In this document: one piece after another, positions 1 through 14,333 of the stretch
Numbering within the stretch: position 1 is the stretch's first letter
How the letters are laid out: every line of letters starts with the position of its first letter
Assembly (NCBI GenBank): GCA_034190875.2
Contig: CM067348.1
Span: 25,632,627 to 25,696,626 of the forward strand
Length of the DNA stretch: 64,000 nucleotides
Reading direction: 5' to 3'
Source of the DNA: Urechis unicinctus
Lineage: Eukaryota > Annelida > Polychaeta > Xenopneusta > Urechidae
Notes under the pieces: model-generated
The model's database searches: none
The model's input: the letters and a program-made list of their open reading frames with translations, nothing else
What the model was told of the DNA's origin: nothing
Program-made: the position numbers and the translations under genes

Positions 1-129
1 CTTAATTTATTGTAGGGTTATGGTACAAAGTGATTCCCTTGAAATGTTGATGGGCTATTGATAAGTGTCCTGTTCTCTACCCATGTAGGTGATGACCCCA
101 GGTTCAAGGAATGAGCTGGCAAGAACTAT

Positions 130-3100
130 ACAAGTTTTGTAAAACTAACTTGGTTGTTTATTAATTGACTGAATGTAGCATTGTAATAAAATGGCTGAAC
201 CAACAAGCATCATGTTTGTTTTATATGAAACAAATTAGTGAACACTTTTCACCAATTTCCTCTAATTATAACTTATGCAATAACAGCTTACTCCAATGCT
301 TAATTAGATAATTGTGAGGTTTTATTGGTAATAAAACTTTAGCACATGTTTGTGTAATCAATTTGCTCTTGAAACATTTAGGAAGAAAATATCGTTCACA
401 AGTATAGTGCCTGCTAAATATCAACGGGAAATAGTCTGTCGACACTTCATTCAGTCATTTAAAAGCCGGCCGTCATGAGGTATCAGCCTGTTTTGGCTCC
501 TTCCCTCTTCCAGTTGAAAGATTCTTCACAGTATCTCTTTTTGCTTTGGCTATTTTTTCTTGCATTCATCCACGGTCAGTAAATTGTCTCCTACACTGAC
601 AAAATGGACAGGACAGACACTTAATACACATTAGTATACTGTGACATGTGCTAAGATGATTTAAACATCTTCAGTTGAATATTAACAATACATGAAAAAC
701 ATCGACAATATAGCCAATCATGCCTAATTTCAGGACCGTGTTGTTACGGCTCCCTCAAAACCCTGCTTCAAAAATTTTCCTTCAAAATCTCCTCCATCAA
801 CCTTGTTTCCTCGAACCCCGCCCAATTCACGTTTCTTATCCTAATTTCGTGAGAATCAATTATTGATAACAACACTCTGATACTCTGATTAAACTGGACC
901 AGCTGGTTGCAGACGACTCGTGATTACAGTGAAAAAGGGGCGGGGCAGTAGACAGGTAGAAAATGGGTTAAACTACTCGAATGAAGAGCTAGACTACTCA
1001 CAATTAAGGATTCGACCACCTGGTTGTTGATCCAAGAATTGCAAATTGTATAGCTTGATTGTCTTCAGACGCCGATCACAACTGTTTCCATGGTTATTCT
1101 ATTAATAGTTGGTGACTGTAATTCACGACAAAACGTTTTAAACACAAGTAGAATTGTGAACAATGGGGACATCTGTATAGTGGTCTTGTAATTCAAGATG
1201 CACTGATTGGCTTATTGTAATTCTTTAGGCTATCAACATCAGTACACAAATGAATTTGACTATTGTGAATGCTTCACAGGAATGTCTTTAGCATATGAGT
1301 GGCAGGAAATTAACATGAAGGTGAGACAATTGCCGGTAGGTGTCGCTATTACTTTGTGCGGTCACAATACTAATAATGGTACCATTGAAATGAGTGTGAA
1401 GGAAAACTAGGTTTTGAATATTATTGCAATAGGAATTGAAGATTTGATAAATGTTCAAATTATATGTTTTAATCCGTTAGCAGCGACTTGGGTTCCGTCT
1501 GGTATCCTCGGGTAATTATGAAAATAAATTCAGACCACAATAAGCATGCATACGTTTGGTCGCATTGTATGATTACACGAGGAGCACATCGGTTGTATTG
1601 TGAATTCGGTGATGAGTAACGCTCCCGAAAACACATGAAACCGCTAAATATTGTGTGTATCTATGCGTGGGCTTGGTCGTAGGAGAACATGGGAAATTAG
1701 TTGCACCATTGTCATGCAGCAATGTGTGACTCAATTGCATATCATTCAGACCTCAAAAAACGAGTCATTGTCTAAATCGCCTGCCAGTGAGGACGAGCAA
1801 CTGTATCGGTAAAAAAATATAGCGACACTGGGACGTATAGCTACACAGCTGGTAACAGAAAAATATCATTTAGTAATGAAGCACACAATGGCACAGCTGT
1901 CACGTGCCCATCAATGCATTCTACAGAAACTAACATGTGGGGAAAAGCTTTTGCAAACATGCGTTCAAAACGGAGTCATTATTGACTGTAAAGGCTCTTC
2001 CTGTATTATTATTATTTCTGGTTCGCCCAGACTGTAATTACAACATTAAGCACACTAGCGTCCATTATCATTTTACTCGATCCACCCGTTGTTGTGTCAT
2101 AGCTTTCTGTTATCCATCGATGCACACAAACGGGCTGATGTAAATCTCCCTATCCAAACTGTCCAGTTGTATTAGACATCCACGACCATCATATGCTACA
2201 AACCCGTGCAAAAATTTGTGTACTACTGCGCACTGCTAGAGGCGAGGTTTTGATTCTACCAAAAAAATTTGCGCGCGCATCTTAACTAAGTCCGGACTCA
2301 ACGACGTTAGTGAAAACCAACTTAGCAACGTATCAGCTGAGTCATCATAACGGCGACTCAGCATTGATCGTGACTTAAGCTCAGCGTGGTTGGTGAATAC
2401 GGGCCCTGGTGGTTCCCTACAAACAAGGATTCACCTTTTATTAACGTAGTTGTCATCAGCCCTTGCTTAAAAAGTGGCCATTTTCACCACGAGCATGTAA
2501 AACTATATTGGCATGTTGTGTAGACTTTCCGTGATGTCAATTCTTAGATGTCCTTTCTCTGATAACCTGAAAATGCTTGCATAATTGTTCTTCTAACCTT
2601 GTTCTTGTTCACGACAAGGGTCGAATAATGTACAGGTAAACACTCCTGGGCCCGTATTCACCAACCACGCTGAAACTTAAATCTGTTGGTGAATAAAGCC
2701 CCTTGTCGTTCGAAAAAAAAAAATAGCTCAGATCTTTTTTTATTTCGAGTACACGAATATTATAAAATACAAGTACAGGACGTCGTTGAGTACAAGACCA
2801 TGTTATAATCATAACGCAGCTTATACAAGTACGTGAGTGGCAATCACATTATGACCTTATGCCAAATATAGTCTTTCTCATTTTGAAGCCAGATCAGGAG
2901 TCATTCAATATCTATGTGTACTGTAAACGTTTTTAAGGAAATAAAAGTGCTTTTGAAGAGATATGTTCTGCTGAAGGCAAGGGATGCCGTTTTGATCTGG
3001 TAACAGATCCGGGTATTCCATGGGTGGACATATCTTGGTAGAGGACGAGCTGTTCGTGTTTGAGATAATGTATCACATTTGCATGGACTCGATTAAATAC

Positions 3101-3590
3101 AAACTTATTGAATAACATGGGAACTTGTAATTTACCATTGATTAGCAACCAGAACTCTAAATTTTTCTAGGAAATAAACGGCCAGGTGTGTTATGAAGAG
3201 ATACCCATCGCAGTCAACATATACTGAATAATAATTTTAATTAACTTTATGGCTTTGAAAAATAAATTTCTATTACATTTAATGATATAAGCATATCACC
3301 GACTGCATGTCTTCAAGTAACCGCGGTAGCATTTAGCGTGGTGCAAAATAGGACCCCAAAAGGCCAAAAGGCCGGATTATCAACTTGCTGCTCCCTAGCC
3401 ACTGTAAGTTATTGTTTTGGTCAAATATATTGAATGAACAATTGAGAGTGAATAATGCAAGTTTAACTTGTTTGGCGACGTAATGGATATGTTGCTGAAG
3501 TTGGTGATACCTAGACATTCATCTTGATTAATGCCTAATTGCACCGCTAACTAAGCACAATTTCGTAGCGTACATTAGTAATACATAACG
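130..3590. repeat. Alpha module, unit 1 (noncoding)
   Basis: This long AT-rich stretch is colinear with 10451-13370, 23287-27110 and 33537-36340, and its right part with 17400-19010. I see no gene in it. The short open frames in it change length and frame between the copies, which argues against coding. It contains the hairpin repeat cluster at 2250-2705. Bases 1-130 hold nothing I recognise. Confidence 0.75.
2250..2705. repeat. Inverted/foldback repeat cluster, unit 1
   Basis: Bases 2381-2405 and 2647-2671 form a near-perfect inverted repeat built on GGGCCCGTATTCACCAACC. The right arm also folds on itself: TATTCACCAAC at 2655-2665 pairs exactly with GTTGGTGAATA at 2685-2695 across a 19-base loop. 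The left part carries several forms of the same ACTCAACG/TTGGTGAA words. Related clusters lie at 11640-12047, 17660-17712, 25340-25745, 34725-35145 and, isolated, 21597-21630. This looks like a MITE/foldback family, but I cannot define its ends. Confidence 0.55.
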
Positions 3591-3689
3591 ATGTATGGAT
3601 ACCCGACTGTTACAGTGAAGAGCGTAATCTCCCTGGATGATTCACATCACAAAGGGAAACACAGAAAACACACACACATCGGACGATTA

Positions 3690-4430
<741 letters not shown>

Positions 4431-4518
4431 GGGTGGGGGGTTAAGAGGAACACATTCACTTGGCCAGTGATGGATATTACAAACAGCCATTAGTGTTATA
4501 CGGTCGTTTGAAATGACA

Positions 4519-5916
4519 TTAATCCAACCTATCAATAACAACACCATTTTCTTTACTGAGGTAGCCCAAATAAAACCACGGGTTGTACTTTCTTTTGCCT
4601 CGGTAAACCTTCACGGAAGCCTCATGTGTAAAATTCTTATCAACATGCATAGCCAGTATAATCTGCTGGTCTGTGTTCATGAGACCTCGGGACAGATAGT
4701 ACTCCGTGGCTCTTATGTAATCGTGTACCCACGTGACCATCACATCGGCCCTGGCTACGAAGTAACCTCCACACACCCACACAATATTGCTGTAGAAAAC
4801 ATTACTAGCTGTGGTTTTGGAGTGAGGAGTTGGATAAACTTGGCTATAAGCCACCTTGTTCTCATCAAATCCAGGTGGTAAACCAAGAGTGAATGCTTTT
4901 ATATTTTTCTGGGAGATATCCCGAAAATATCCAATATCCAACCATGCAAAGTACTTGGTTTTGAAGGGATTATTTATCAAAGATATCAGCATGCATTCGT
5001 ATTTGGCGTGCATAGCACAGGAATATTCAGGGACTACAGTATTTGGTGAATGTTTGGGATAATCCGAGCGAGAGTAAATTTTTGAGATGGAGTCCCTTAA
5101 CTTAAAAGCCCAAGTATCCTCTTTGGACAAGTGTATTATTTGTGTGAGATTCGATGGTACGTTTTCACAGAGGCTTGTGAAATATCGTACATCTGCAGAG
5201 TTGTCCAGGTATAAGATAACAGGGTTATGAATTTTTGCGAATATTTTCATCCAGGTATGATAAAGGTTGGGTGTAAAATATGAGCCGCCATTTCCTTTCT
5301 GGAAAGTCCCTATGTTAAAATAAGCAGTCACAATGGTAACATCTTGGTTCCCGTCAAGTCCTTCTAATGAATAATTGAGCGTAAATAAGGCGGGATCAAG
5401 TTGATGTGGTGACGTGTTGGAGATACTGTTGAGGTTGCTGATAGCAGGACGACTTACCGGCTGAAACATCAAAAGCAGGGTTTGAAATCATAGTTGGTGC
5501 TTATCTTTTCTTAGCATAGATGTCGACCGAAATGGCGGACATGGCAATATCGTTCAAGCAGCATATAGTACATTTAATAAACTTCATTCATAGATGTTAC
5601 CTTAGATAATACAAACAAATTACAAAGAAAATTTTGAAAATTGCCACCTCTATCGCGATCCAAAACCGTAAACAAACAAACGAACCCCAAAACGAAACTA
5701 TCCAAGATAACCGAACGACAGCATTCGCCATGTTAGTAATATACCAGGTAGTCATATAATTAAGCGAGGAATTGCTTTACTTACAACAATTTCCATTGGC
5801 ACCAAAGATCCATCAACGCTGCCCTGGACAGCTGATCGCCACCAGCATACAAAGATAGTATACACGACCAAGATCAACAAAACCACTGCCTTGTTCTTGT
5901 ATGGTCTGTACTCCAT
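4519..5916 (-). CDS. HtrL/YibB (WlaTC)-like glycosyltransferase, copy 1, intact, two exons
   Basis: Exons 5785-5916 (ATG at 5914-5916) and 4519-5460 (TAA at 4519-4521) join in phase 0 to give 357 residues. The intron, 5461-5784, has donor GTT|GTAAGT and acceptor TTTGATGTTTCAG|CC. Exon 1 encodes a basic N-terminus (EYRPYKNK) and a hydrophobic anchor, residues about 10-27, as in type II Golgi enzymes. Exon 2 has VTIVTAYFNIG (85-95), FAWLDIGYFR (215-224; acidic W-x-D-x-G), a GGYF motif (275-278) and TDQQI (307-311), the pattern I associate with the WlaTC/HtrL family (Pfam HtrL_YibB). NXS/T sequons occur in exon 2. The family is glycosyltransferase-like, but donor and acceptor are unknown. The intron excludes bacterial contamination. 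An open frame continues four codons past the acceptor but starts at no ATG conserved in all copies. Confidence 0.8.
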
Positions 5917-7640
5917 AATACCAACTCAAAGTGCTGCCATGAACCGAGTTATTGGAAGGTACAGTTGCTATGTGTCCATAGAATTCGCTCTTCCCGCAGC
6001 GTTTATCGACTTGACGTGTTCACTGAGAAACCTCCCTTATGTTCCATGTTTTCAATGCTGCCTGGTAGTCGAGTTATCCGACTGATATGGTTTATTCATA
6101 CCCTGTTAAGGGTGGGCTGGCAAACACGATATGCTTTTGCCATTTGAAGCTAATGATGTGGCGACGTGTAAAATTCAACACTCACATCGAAAGGTTACGA
6201 TATACAAATTTAGCACACGTCATTATATCACCAATAAAATATCATGTGTTGGGGAATCGAATTTCCGTTTCGTGGTGATTACTGAGCAATGGATATAATA
6301 TCTGGTTTCAAGGAAGGTATTGTGCAGTAAATAACACCCTGTTCGTAATCCCACAATCAAAACAAAAATAGGTTACAAAACTTATTTTACCAAACGAAGT
6401 TTGTATTGGAACAAATAATATGACCGGTGGAAACTGTAGTTGTGTTGACCAGCTAGAAAGTGGTCAAACCACGGATTCTCCGCCAATTATAGCCAGAGTT
6501 CACCGTCGTTAAGTCGGGGATGGTGATGAGGGACGAGAGGTTAGTCGGATTGACTCTGACACTGTAGATATTCGTAGACGCTTGCAGTAAGATACTCGAA
6601 AATTTGAATGAAGTTATATTTGAGCTTTATTTGTCTCAGCTGACTGGCACGCTCTTTCTTGGTATTTTCTCTGGGTGTTTCACTCTGAGACTTCTGTGTA
6701 TCTTCTAGGTGTATATGTTTTGTGCGTCTGATTCAGCAGCATTCATAGTGAAAATGGGGGTGGCTTGATGAGGTGTTTGGCTAATCTGATGTTTGGGTTC
6801 ATTTGGGCCGACCTACAAATTCCAAGAGCTTTCATTTTGAGATCAAACGGGCACAGATCACAATACCACATATGCATTTGTTGGGGATTGAAAAGACCCT
6901 TTAAGCAGTTAGTCCCATTAACCAAGTTTAAGGTCTTGTTCACCGATTAAGCGGATGTCATTTTCATGCTCAGATACGTATGAGAGAGTTTTTCGCTTGT
7001 TGAATTTTCACCTTGTCTTTGGTAATGGATGTAAGTAGTTATGCAGGATTCCATGGTCGACGAGAGATCAGCATTATCTAATTAGAAAACTGACTGGTTA
7101 CTTACACGTCTGGCTTGGATCACAGCGACGAGGGCATATCAGAGGAACACAACTGGCTGGACCATGGGGACGGGGAAGGGGCATATCAAAGCAACAGACT
7201 TGGTGTGGATCATCGGAATGTGGCGTATTACAGGAACATACTTGGATGGAACATGGGAGTATAAGAGTAACAGGCATAGCTTTGACTATGGGGAGAGGGT
7301 GGGGGTGCATATAAGAGGAAATGGCTTGGATAAGACCATGGCGTGTGGGTGGTGGTGGGGTGGGCGTATCAGAGGATCGGGATCACGTGAGCTGGCAAAC
7401 ACGATGTACGCCAGCACTTTGAGCCTTTTTGTCGATTCATTTGCATAATCGTCGTCACATAATGACCATATATTGTAAATATTCTTGCTCGTGTTAAAGC
7501 CAACTAACTGTATTAGTACATGCAACGGCTGGATGGGGGTCACAGGTGTGGATAATCCAGAACAAAACTTTCAAGCTAACTGACATACGTACATTCTATA
7601 CATACTATACATACGTACATTCTATACAGCGACTAGGGAA
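5917..7640. repeat. Gamma module: 5' flank of copy 1, with VNTR
   Basis: Upstream DNA of copy 1, present also at 15740-17400, 30131-31830 and 38651-40340. From about 6200 it repeats the beta flank in diverged form: the same order of landmarks, then a ~48-bp VNTR at about 7115-7380 with units around CTGGACCATGGGGA and GGCGTATCAGAGGA. No TG run has grown here. The minus-strand promoter of copy 1 should lie in 5917-6300, but I see no convincing core element. No coding frame is conserved between copies. Confidence 0.65.
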
Positions 7641-7751
7641 TATTGTCAGAACACAATTTCTCGTCACACGCGCTCTGCATGCTCCTTCGTTCGAAAAAAC
7701 AGCTGGCATTTGCTTCACAGAGACCACAATCTGCCATCCACAACCTCAACC

Positions 7752-8229
7752 ATGTCGGACATCTTCACCAAAGTAAAGGCCATTATTCGCGGCTTATCCC
7801 TTCCCCTATAACCTTCCTCAGAGGCACACGAATTTGAAGCTCTTATAGATTAGTATACAGAAGAATAAGAGGTGATCTTATTAATACTTCCAAATATTTG
7901 AACGGAAAACACGACACAGAGTCATGTCTACTCCTTTCAGCGAGGACGGCCCTACACGAGGAAATGGGAAGAAACCAAGGAGGATATCATAGGGCAAGTA
8001 ATGGCTAAAATATGAATTTTCAGGATCATATAGAACGCGATTTTCTTAGCAATAACTTGTAGTTCTTTTTTTCTTTCCGATGCGTAGTAAACAAGAAATA
8101 AGCAAAATCAAACAACACATTCTGGAACTTCCCGACCACACACTGAAGATGAACGAAGGCGCTGTGACGTCATATGTCACCAGAAGATGTTGCCACGGAC
8201 ATTTGCTTCTTTTTACAAGTAATATCTAA
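7752..8229 (+). pseudogene. Possible broken gene fragment (unrecognised)
   Basis: Three short open stretches have a protein-like look. An ATG at 7752 begins MSDIFTKVKAIIRGLS and then stops. Bases about 7849-8003 are open with GDLINTSKYLNGKHD and LLSARTALHEEMGRN. Bases 8080-8229 are open with KIKQHILELPDHTLKMNEG and then SYVTRRCCHGHLL. Splice-like edges exist (a T-rich tract before 8088, GTAATG after 7996), but the stretches do not join in one clear frame. The first two are repeated at 31947-32200 with an extra base in the second. I do not recognise a family. It could be a decayed gene, a captured fragment or chance. Confidence 0.25.
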
Positions 8230-9620
8230 GCTCTGTTTATTTTTCAGCTTTGGCTTCAGCTAAGTAGGCTTTTAAAATTTCATTTTACCTGTCCGTTAGC
8301 AGGTGCACAAGGACATAACTATTCCTTATCATCATACTTACAAAATAAATGGAAAATACTGGGGTTGAAATTCACTTTCTGCGTCAAAGGTCATTTCAAA
8401 CCGGTGATGAATGATGACTAACAGACATCAGAGTTTAAGATGCTATCGCCCAAATGGCACCACCGTGAATAGCAAACACAGGGATTTGAACTTGGTACAT
8501 TTAGGCAAATAGACAAACACCCACGCTGCCAGGCCACAGCTGCCGGCTGATCATCATAAACATCATTGGTGAGGTGACCATCACAATATGACCTCGGATG
8601 ATGAAAGTGATGTTAAACAACAATATATATACATTTTTTTTTCCAAATCATCCAGTATGTATATGGCTTAAAGTCTTAATTTGAATATTGAATGGGTCGA
8701 ATGTAACCTAAGCTGTTGTGAAACTCAAAATATGTTTCCTCTTTGTGGTTTGCTGAGAAGTAATATTGTAGATATATATGTTGGACTGGTGTATATATTT
8801 TGCCATTTCCATTATCACAGACAAGTGAATAAGAACCAGACACTTTTTGTAGTTGTGAGCAGAATTGAATACGCATTACTTGTATAATGTGCCCGCGAAA
8901 TTCAATCATGATGATTGCCGTGCAATGACACAAGATGGATAAAATATCATGCCAAAAATATTGAATGACTGTTAACATACAGTTATTTGAATGATACAGC
9001 ATACAGGAACATGATGCATATGTCCTGCAGGTATGTCATGATTTTGGAATTGATGCTTCCTATCGTTTTATGCATATGGTATAATAAATTAGGTGGACAG
9101 CACTTCACTATATTTTGTTGCTGGTTCTCATCGGTGTGTAGTATCATCTTTAGCTTCTAATATTTTTTAGCAAAGCTTAATGTAAATAACAGAATAAGAC
9201 ATTATGCTTTTTTGCCCCTTTATTATTTCAATGCTGGCAGTTTGAAACAAACATAAACTGATTCTTCCTTGGGAAAAACTTCTCTAATTCTTAGTACAGC
9301 ACAGGCTGGCAGCATTTTTAGTGTACCTCTGACACCAAGCACTATATGCTATTTCTAGTGTCCAGGGACACAGACACCTAGAGACAAATTCTGGGTATAC
9401 TGTAATACAGGCCACACCCAAAAATTTTACTTTCTCGAGAACTTGTGGGATTTTTTGACAGCATTAACTCTCTGCCACTGTAAGCATTGGCCCACATGAG
9501 CACATGGTACAGGGCATAATTATAATGAATAACTATTTTTGCAGCAAAAAATAATTAAATTTACATAAAACATGAAAAAGAAGATGACTTCAAGCAACAC
9601 TTAAGGACTTAAGACAACTG
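8230..9620. other. No gene seen; one SINE-like patch
   Basis: This stretch is absent from the unit 4-5 copy as assembled. Bases 8440-8640 look like a short retroposon: on minus, 8482-8493 reads AAGTTCAAATCC (close to a polymerase III B box) with an A-box-like segment at 8521-8536. On plus, GTGATGTTAAACAAC runs into an AT tail. The two signals point to opposite strands, so the assignment is weak. The rest is AT-rich with nothing recognisable. Confidence 0.3.
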
Positions 9621-9749
9621 TAAAATAAAGAGTAAAATATCTGCAAATGGTTGGAAATTGTTTGGATTGAAATATGTGCCAAGAGTACAGTCGGCTCGAG
9701 TCCTCTTCTATTTGAGGAAAATTTGCAGGCCTTGTCTTGTCTGGCCACT

Positions 9750-10004
9750 TAGTACGCCACTCACATTCTACATCACAATGAGTTGAACCTAAAACTATCA
9801 AATAAGCAACACAAAGCTAAAGTCGACTCAGGAGCGGATTTATCTGTAGACGTATTGACCAAATTATTACCATCACTACGCATCAGATTTAATTATAAAA
9901 TTAGCAAATGTGTCTGCGCCAGCATTACCTCATCATTCTATATAATTAACCAAAAGTTACCACCTGCTTTTGTGATGTTGAGCAACTTGCACTCCCCAAA
10001 GTAG
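9750..10004 (+). pseudogene. Retrotransposon aspartic protease fragment
   Basis: The plus frame 9783-10004 reads KAKVDSGADLSV, with the catalytic D-S-G-A motif of retropepsin-like proteases at 9825-9836, preceded by a beta-strand-like NLKLSNKQH. This matches the protease segment of LTR-retrotransposon (Ty3/gypsy-type) polyproteins. Only about 70 codons are open. No ATG starts the frame, no zinc knuckle lies upstream in frame and no reverse transcriptase follows, so it is a relic. The same fragment lies at 32838-33072, carried by the large duplication. Confidence 0.5.
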
Positions 10005-10450
10005 TTAGGGATTCCATTTCTAAAGAAACATTCGGCAGTAATGTGTTTCGGAACCAGTAACATTTCATTCACAAGCAATATTACTATACATTCTGCACAT
10101 AATATAACAACATTTTTTAAATTATATAGGCAGGAAATCAACAAAAGTTTTTTCCACAATTAAATACTTAAGGGATACTGTTAGCCCGCGCAGCAGTAAC
10201 CGTTGATCACATCTGCGTGCCAGTAAGATTGTTCACAACTACCCCTGTTCCAAAGTGCTTTACCATGGGCGAGAGAATTGCCACATTGTATCGCTTGAGA
10301 CAATGATTTTGAAACCTTGGACAAACAATTGATGACACTGTGAATGCTGGTGAAAGTGTCTGTTCAACAGAATGCATGCCATTTTCCCTCACAAGACACT
10401 AGCTATGTTCCAAATGTAGACTGAAGCCAGTATCAGGTAAATGAGATTGA

Positions 10451-13370
10451 GCAGCACCAGCTTAAAGACCTTGTAAAACTAATTTGATTGTTTCATTAAT
10501 TAACTGAATGTAGCATCGCAATAAAATTGCTGAACCATTATCCATCATGTTTGTTTTATATGAAACAAATTTAGTGAACACTAATAAGTGAACCAATTTT
10601 TCCTCCAATCATATTTATTAATAACTGCTCACTCCAATGCTCACTTAGATAATTGTGAGGTGTTATTGGTCATAAAACTTAAGCACATGTTAAAAAAAAT
10701 TTAAGTTAGTGTAATTAATCTGTTATTGAAACATTTATGCAGAAAATATCGTTCACAAGTATAGTGCTAAATATCAACGGGTAATAGTCGACACTTCATC
10801 CAGTCATTTATAAGGCGGCCGTCATGAAGTATCAGCCTGCTTGGGCTCCTTCCCTCCTCCAGTTGAAAGATGCTTCACCGCATCTCTTTTTGCTTTGGAT
10901 ATTTTTTCTGGCATTCAACCACATTGAGTAAATTGTCTCCTACACTGACAACATGGACGGTACAGAAACTAAACACACATTAATATGCTACTATGACATA
11001 TGCTAAGATGATTAAACCGTCTTCAGTTGAATAAGAACAATACATGAAAAACACAGACTATATAGACAACCATGTCTCATTTGAGTACTGGGTTGTTAAC
11101 CCTGCTTCAAAAATTTTCCCTCAAAAACAACGATTCTATTTTCCATCTTTTCCATCAACCCGGACCAATTCATATTTCTTATCCTAATTTCTTGAGAATC
11201 CATTATTGATTACAACACAGTAACTCAGCACATTGAAGCACACAACGGCACAGCTGTCACATGCCCATCAATGCATTCTACAGAAACTAACATGTGGGGA
11301 AAAGCTGTTGCAAACCAGCGTTCAAAACGGAGTCATTGTTGACTGTAAAGCCTCTTCCTATATTATTATTATAATAGCTGGTTCGCCCAGTCTGTAATTA
11401 CAACATTAAGCACACTAGCGTCCATTATCATTTCACTCGATCCACCCGTTGTTGTCATAGCTTTCTGTTATCCATCCATGCACACAAACGGGCTGATGTA
11501 AATCTCCCTATCCAAACTGTCCAGTTGTATTAGACATCCACGACCATCATATGCTACAAACCCGTGCAAAATTTGTGTACTACTGCGCACTGCTAGAGGC
11601 GAGGTTTTGATTCTACCAAAAAGTTGCGCGCGCATCTTAACTAAGTCCGGACTCAACGACGTTAGTGAAAACCAACTTAGCAACGTATCAGCTGAGTCAT
11701 CATAACGGCGACTCAGCATTGATCGTGACAAGCTCAGCGTGGTTGGTGAATACGGACCCTGGGGGTTCCCTACAAACAAGGATTCACCTTTGATTAACGT
11801 AGTTGTCATCAGCCCTTGCTTAAAAAGTGGCCACCACGAGCATGTAAAACTATATTGGCATGTTGTGTAGACTTTCTGTGATTTCAATTCTTAGATGTCC
11901 TTTCTCTGATTACCTGAAAATGCTTGCATAATTGTTCTTCTAACCTTGTTCTTGTTCACGACAAGGGTCGAATAATGTACAGGTAAACACTCCTGGGCCC
12001 GTTTTCACCAACCACGCTGAAACTTAAATCTGTTGGTGAATAAAGCCCCTTGTCGTTCGAAAACTTGTAAATAGCTCAGATCTTTTTTTTATTTCGAGTA
12101 CACGAATATTATAAAATACAAGTACAGGACGTCGTTGAGTACAAGACCCTGTTATAATCATAACGCAGCTTATACAAGTACGTGAGTGGCAATCACATTA
12201 TGACCTTATGCCAAATATAGTCTTTCTCATTTTGAAGCCAGATCAGGTGTCATTCAATATCTATGTGTACTGTAAACGTTTTTAAGGAAATAAAAGTGCT
12301 TTTGAAGAGATATGTTATGCTGAAGGCAAGGGATGCCGTTTTGATCTGGTAACAGATCCGGGTATTCCATGGGTGGACATATCTTGGTAGAGGACGAGCT
12401 GTTCGTGTTTGAGATAATGTATGTCATTTGCATGGACTCGATTGAATACAAACTTATTGAATAACATGGGAACTTGTAATTTACCATTGACTTAGCAACC
12501 AGAACACCAATTTTTTTCTAGTAAAATACTTGGCCACGTGGCCAAAGGATACCTATCGGTCAACATATATCTGAAATAATAATTTTAATTAACTTTATGG
12601 CTTGGTGAAAAATAAATTTTCCATTCACTTTTAATGAAATAAGCATATCACCGACTGCATGTATTCAAGTGACCGCGGTAGCATTTAGCGTGATGCAGAA
12701 TAGGACCCCAAAAAGGCCGGATCATCAACTTGCTACCTAGCCACTGTAAGTTCATTACTTTTGTCAAATATATTGAATGAACAATTGAGAGTGAATTATA
12801 CAGGTTCGAGCTTGTTTAGCGACGTACTGGATATGTTGCTGAAGTTGGTGATACCTTGGCAGTTATCTTGATTAATTCCCAATTACACCGCTAACAACCA
12901 GCACAATTTAGTGGAGTACATTATCAAAACTAACCCCAGTTCATCGTGGTCAAATGCCAGTGGGGGGGGGGGGGGGGATAGGCGTTATTTGGGTGGGGGG
13001 GGGGGGGGGGGGGGCGCACTCTACATAAAGGAAAATACCACGGTAAAGCCCCCCCCCCCCCTCTCCCCTTAAGCACTCATGTCACATGTCTGCTTTGGTC
13101 ATCCTTTCGTCGAGACTGGCAGGTTTTACAGTCGTATATCAAATTCACACGCAAATACATCATACACATACCTTACAGATATATAACGCTTAATATAAAC
13201 ATGAACATTTCTGGCCGGAATGGATGACAAATGATGGCATGTATGCCCATTTTCACACACAAACCAGCGCCCGAGGAATGTAAGGCTCTGTTGAAAAAGG
13301 GAACTTGAGTATAATAAATTAAAATGCGGTTAACTTAATCCAACATGGAGATCAGAAAGAGGCGTATGGA
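10451..13370. repeat. Alpha module, unit 2 (noncoding)
   Basis: Closest to 33537-36340. It contains the foldback cluster (11640-11765 and 12007-12047). The 139-codon minus frame at 11468-11887 spans that cluster and breaks up in the other copies, so I do not call it a gene. Just upstream, 10005-10450 holds short frames only. Confidence 0.7.
12962..13061. repeat. G16, G20 and C13 homopolymers
   Basis: Runs of 16 G (12962-12977) and 20 G (12995-13014) are followed by 13 C (13049-13061). Each G tract could form a G-quadruplex, or pair with the C tract as a hairpin. The other units have the same site with shorter, interrupted runs (18627-18673, 26818-26856, 36041-36057). Confidence 0.9.
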
Positions 13371-13429
13371 TACCCGACTGTAACAGTGAAGAGCTTAATC
13401 TACATCACACAAACACACACACATCGAAC

Positions 13430-14264
<835 letters not shown>

Positions 14265-14333
14265 ATAGGGCTTGGGGCTAAGAGGAACAAGTTCACAAAC
14301 AGCCATTAGTGTTATAGGTCGTTTGAAATGACA

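Noticed and set aside
4519-5472. Reading exon 2 as a single-exon bacterial-type gene or contamination
   Set aside because: Copies 2 and 5 have no ATG before the domain, and a consistent acceptor, intron and anchor-coding exon with a GTAAGT donor exist in all five copies.
8475-8550. A true tRNA gene on minus
   Set aside because: There is a B-box-like string, but I could not fold a cloverleaf; a tRNA-derived retroposon is more likely.
11468-11887. 139-codon minus-strand frame
   Set aside because: It spans the foldback repeat, and the equivalent frames in units 1, 4 and 5 are interrupted.
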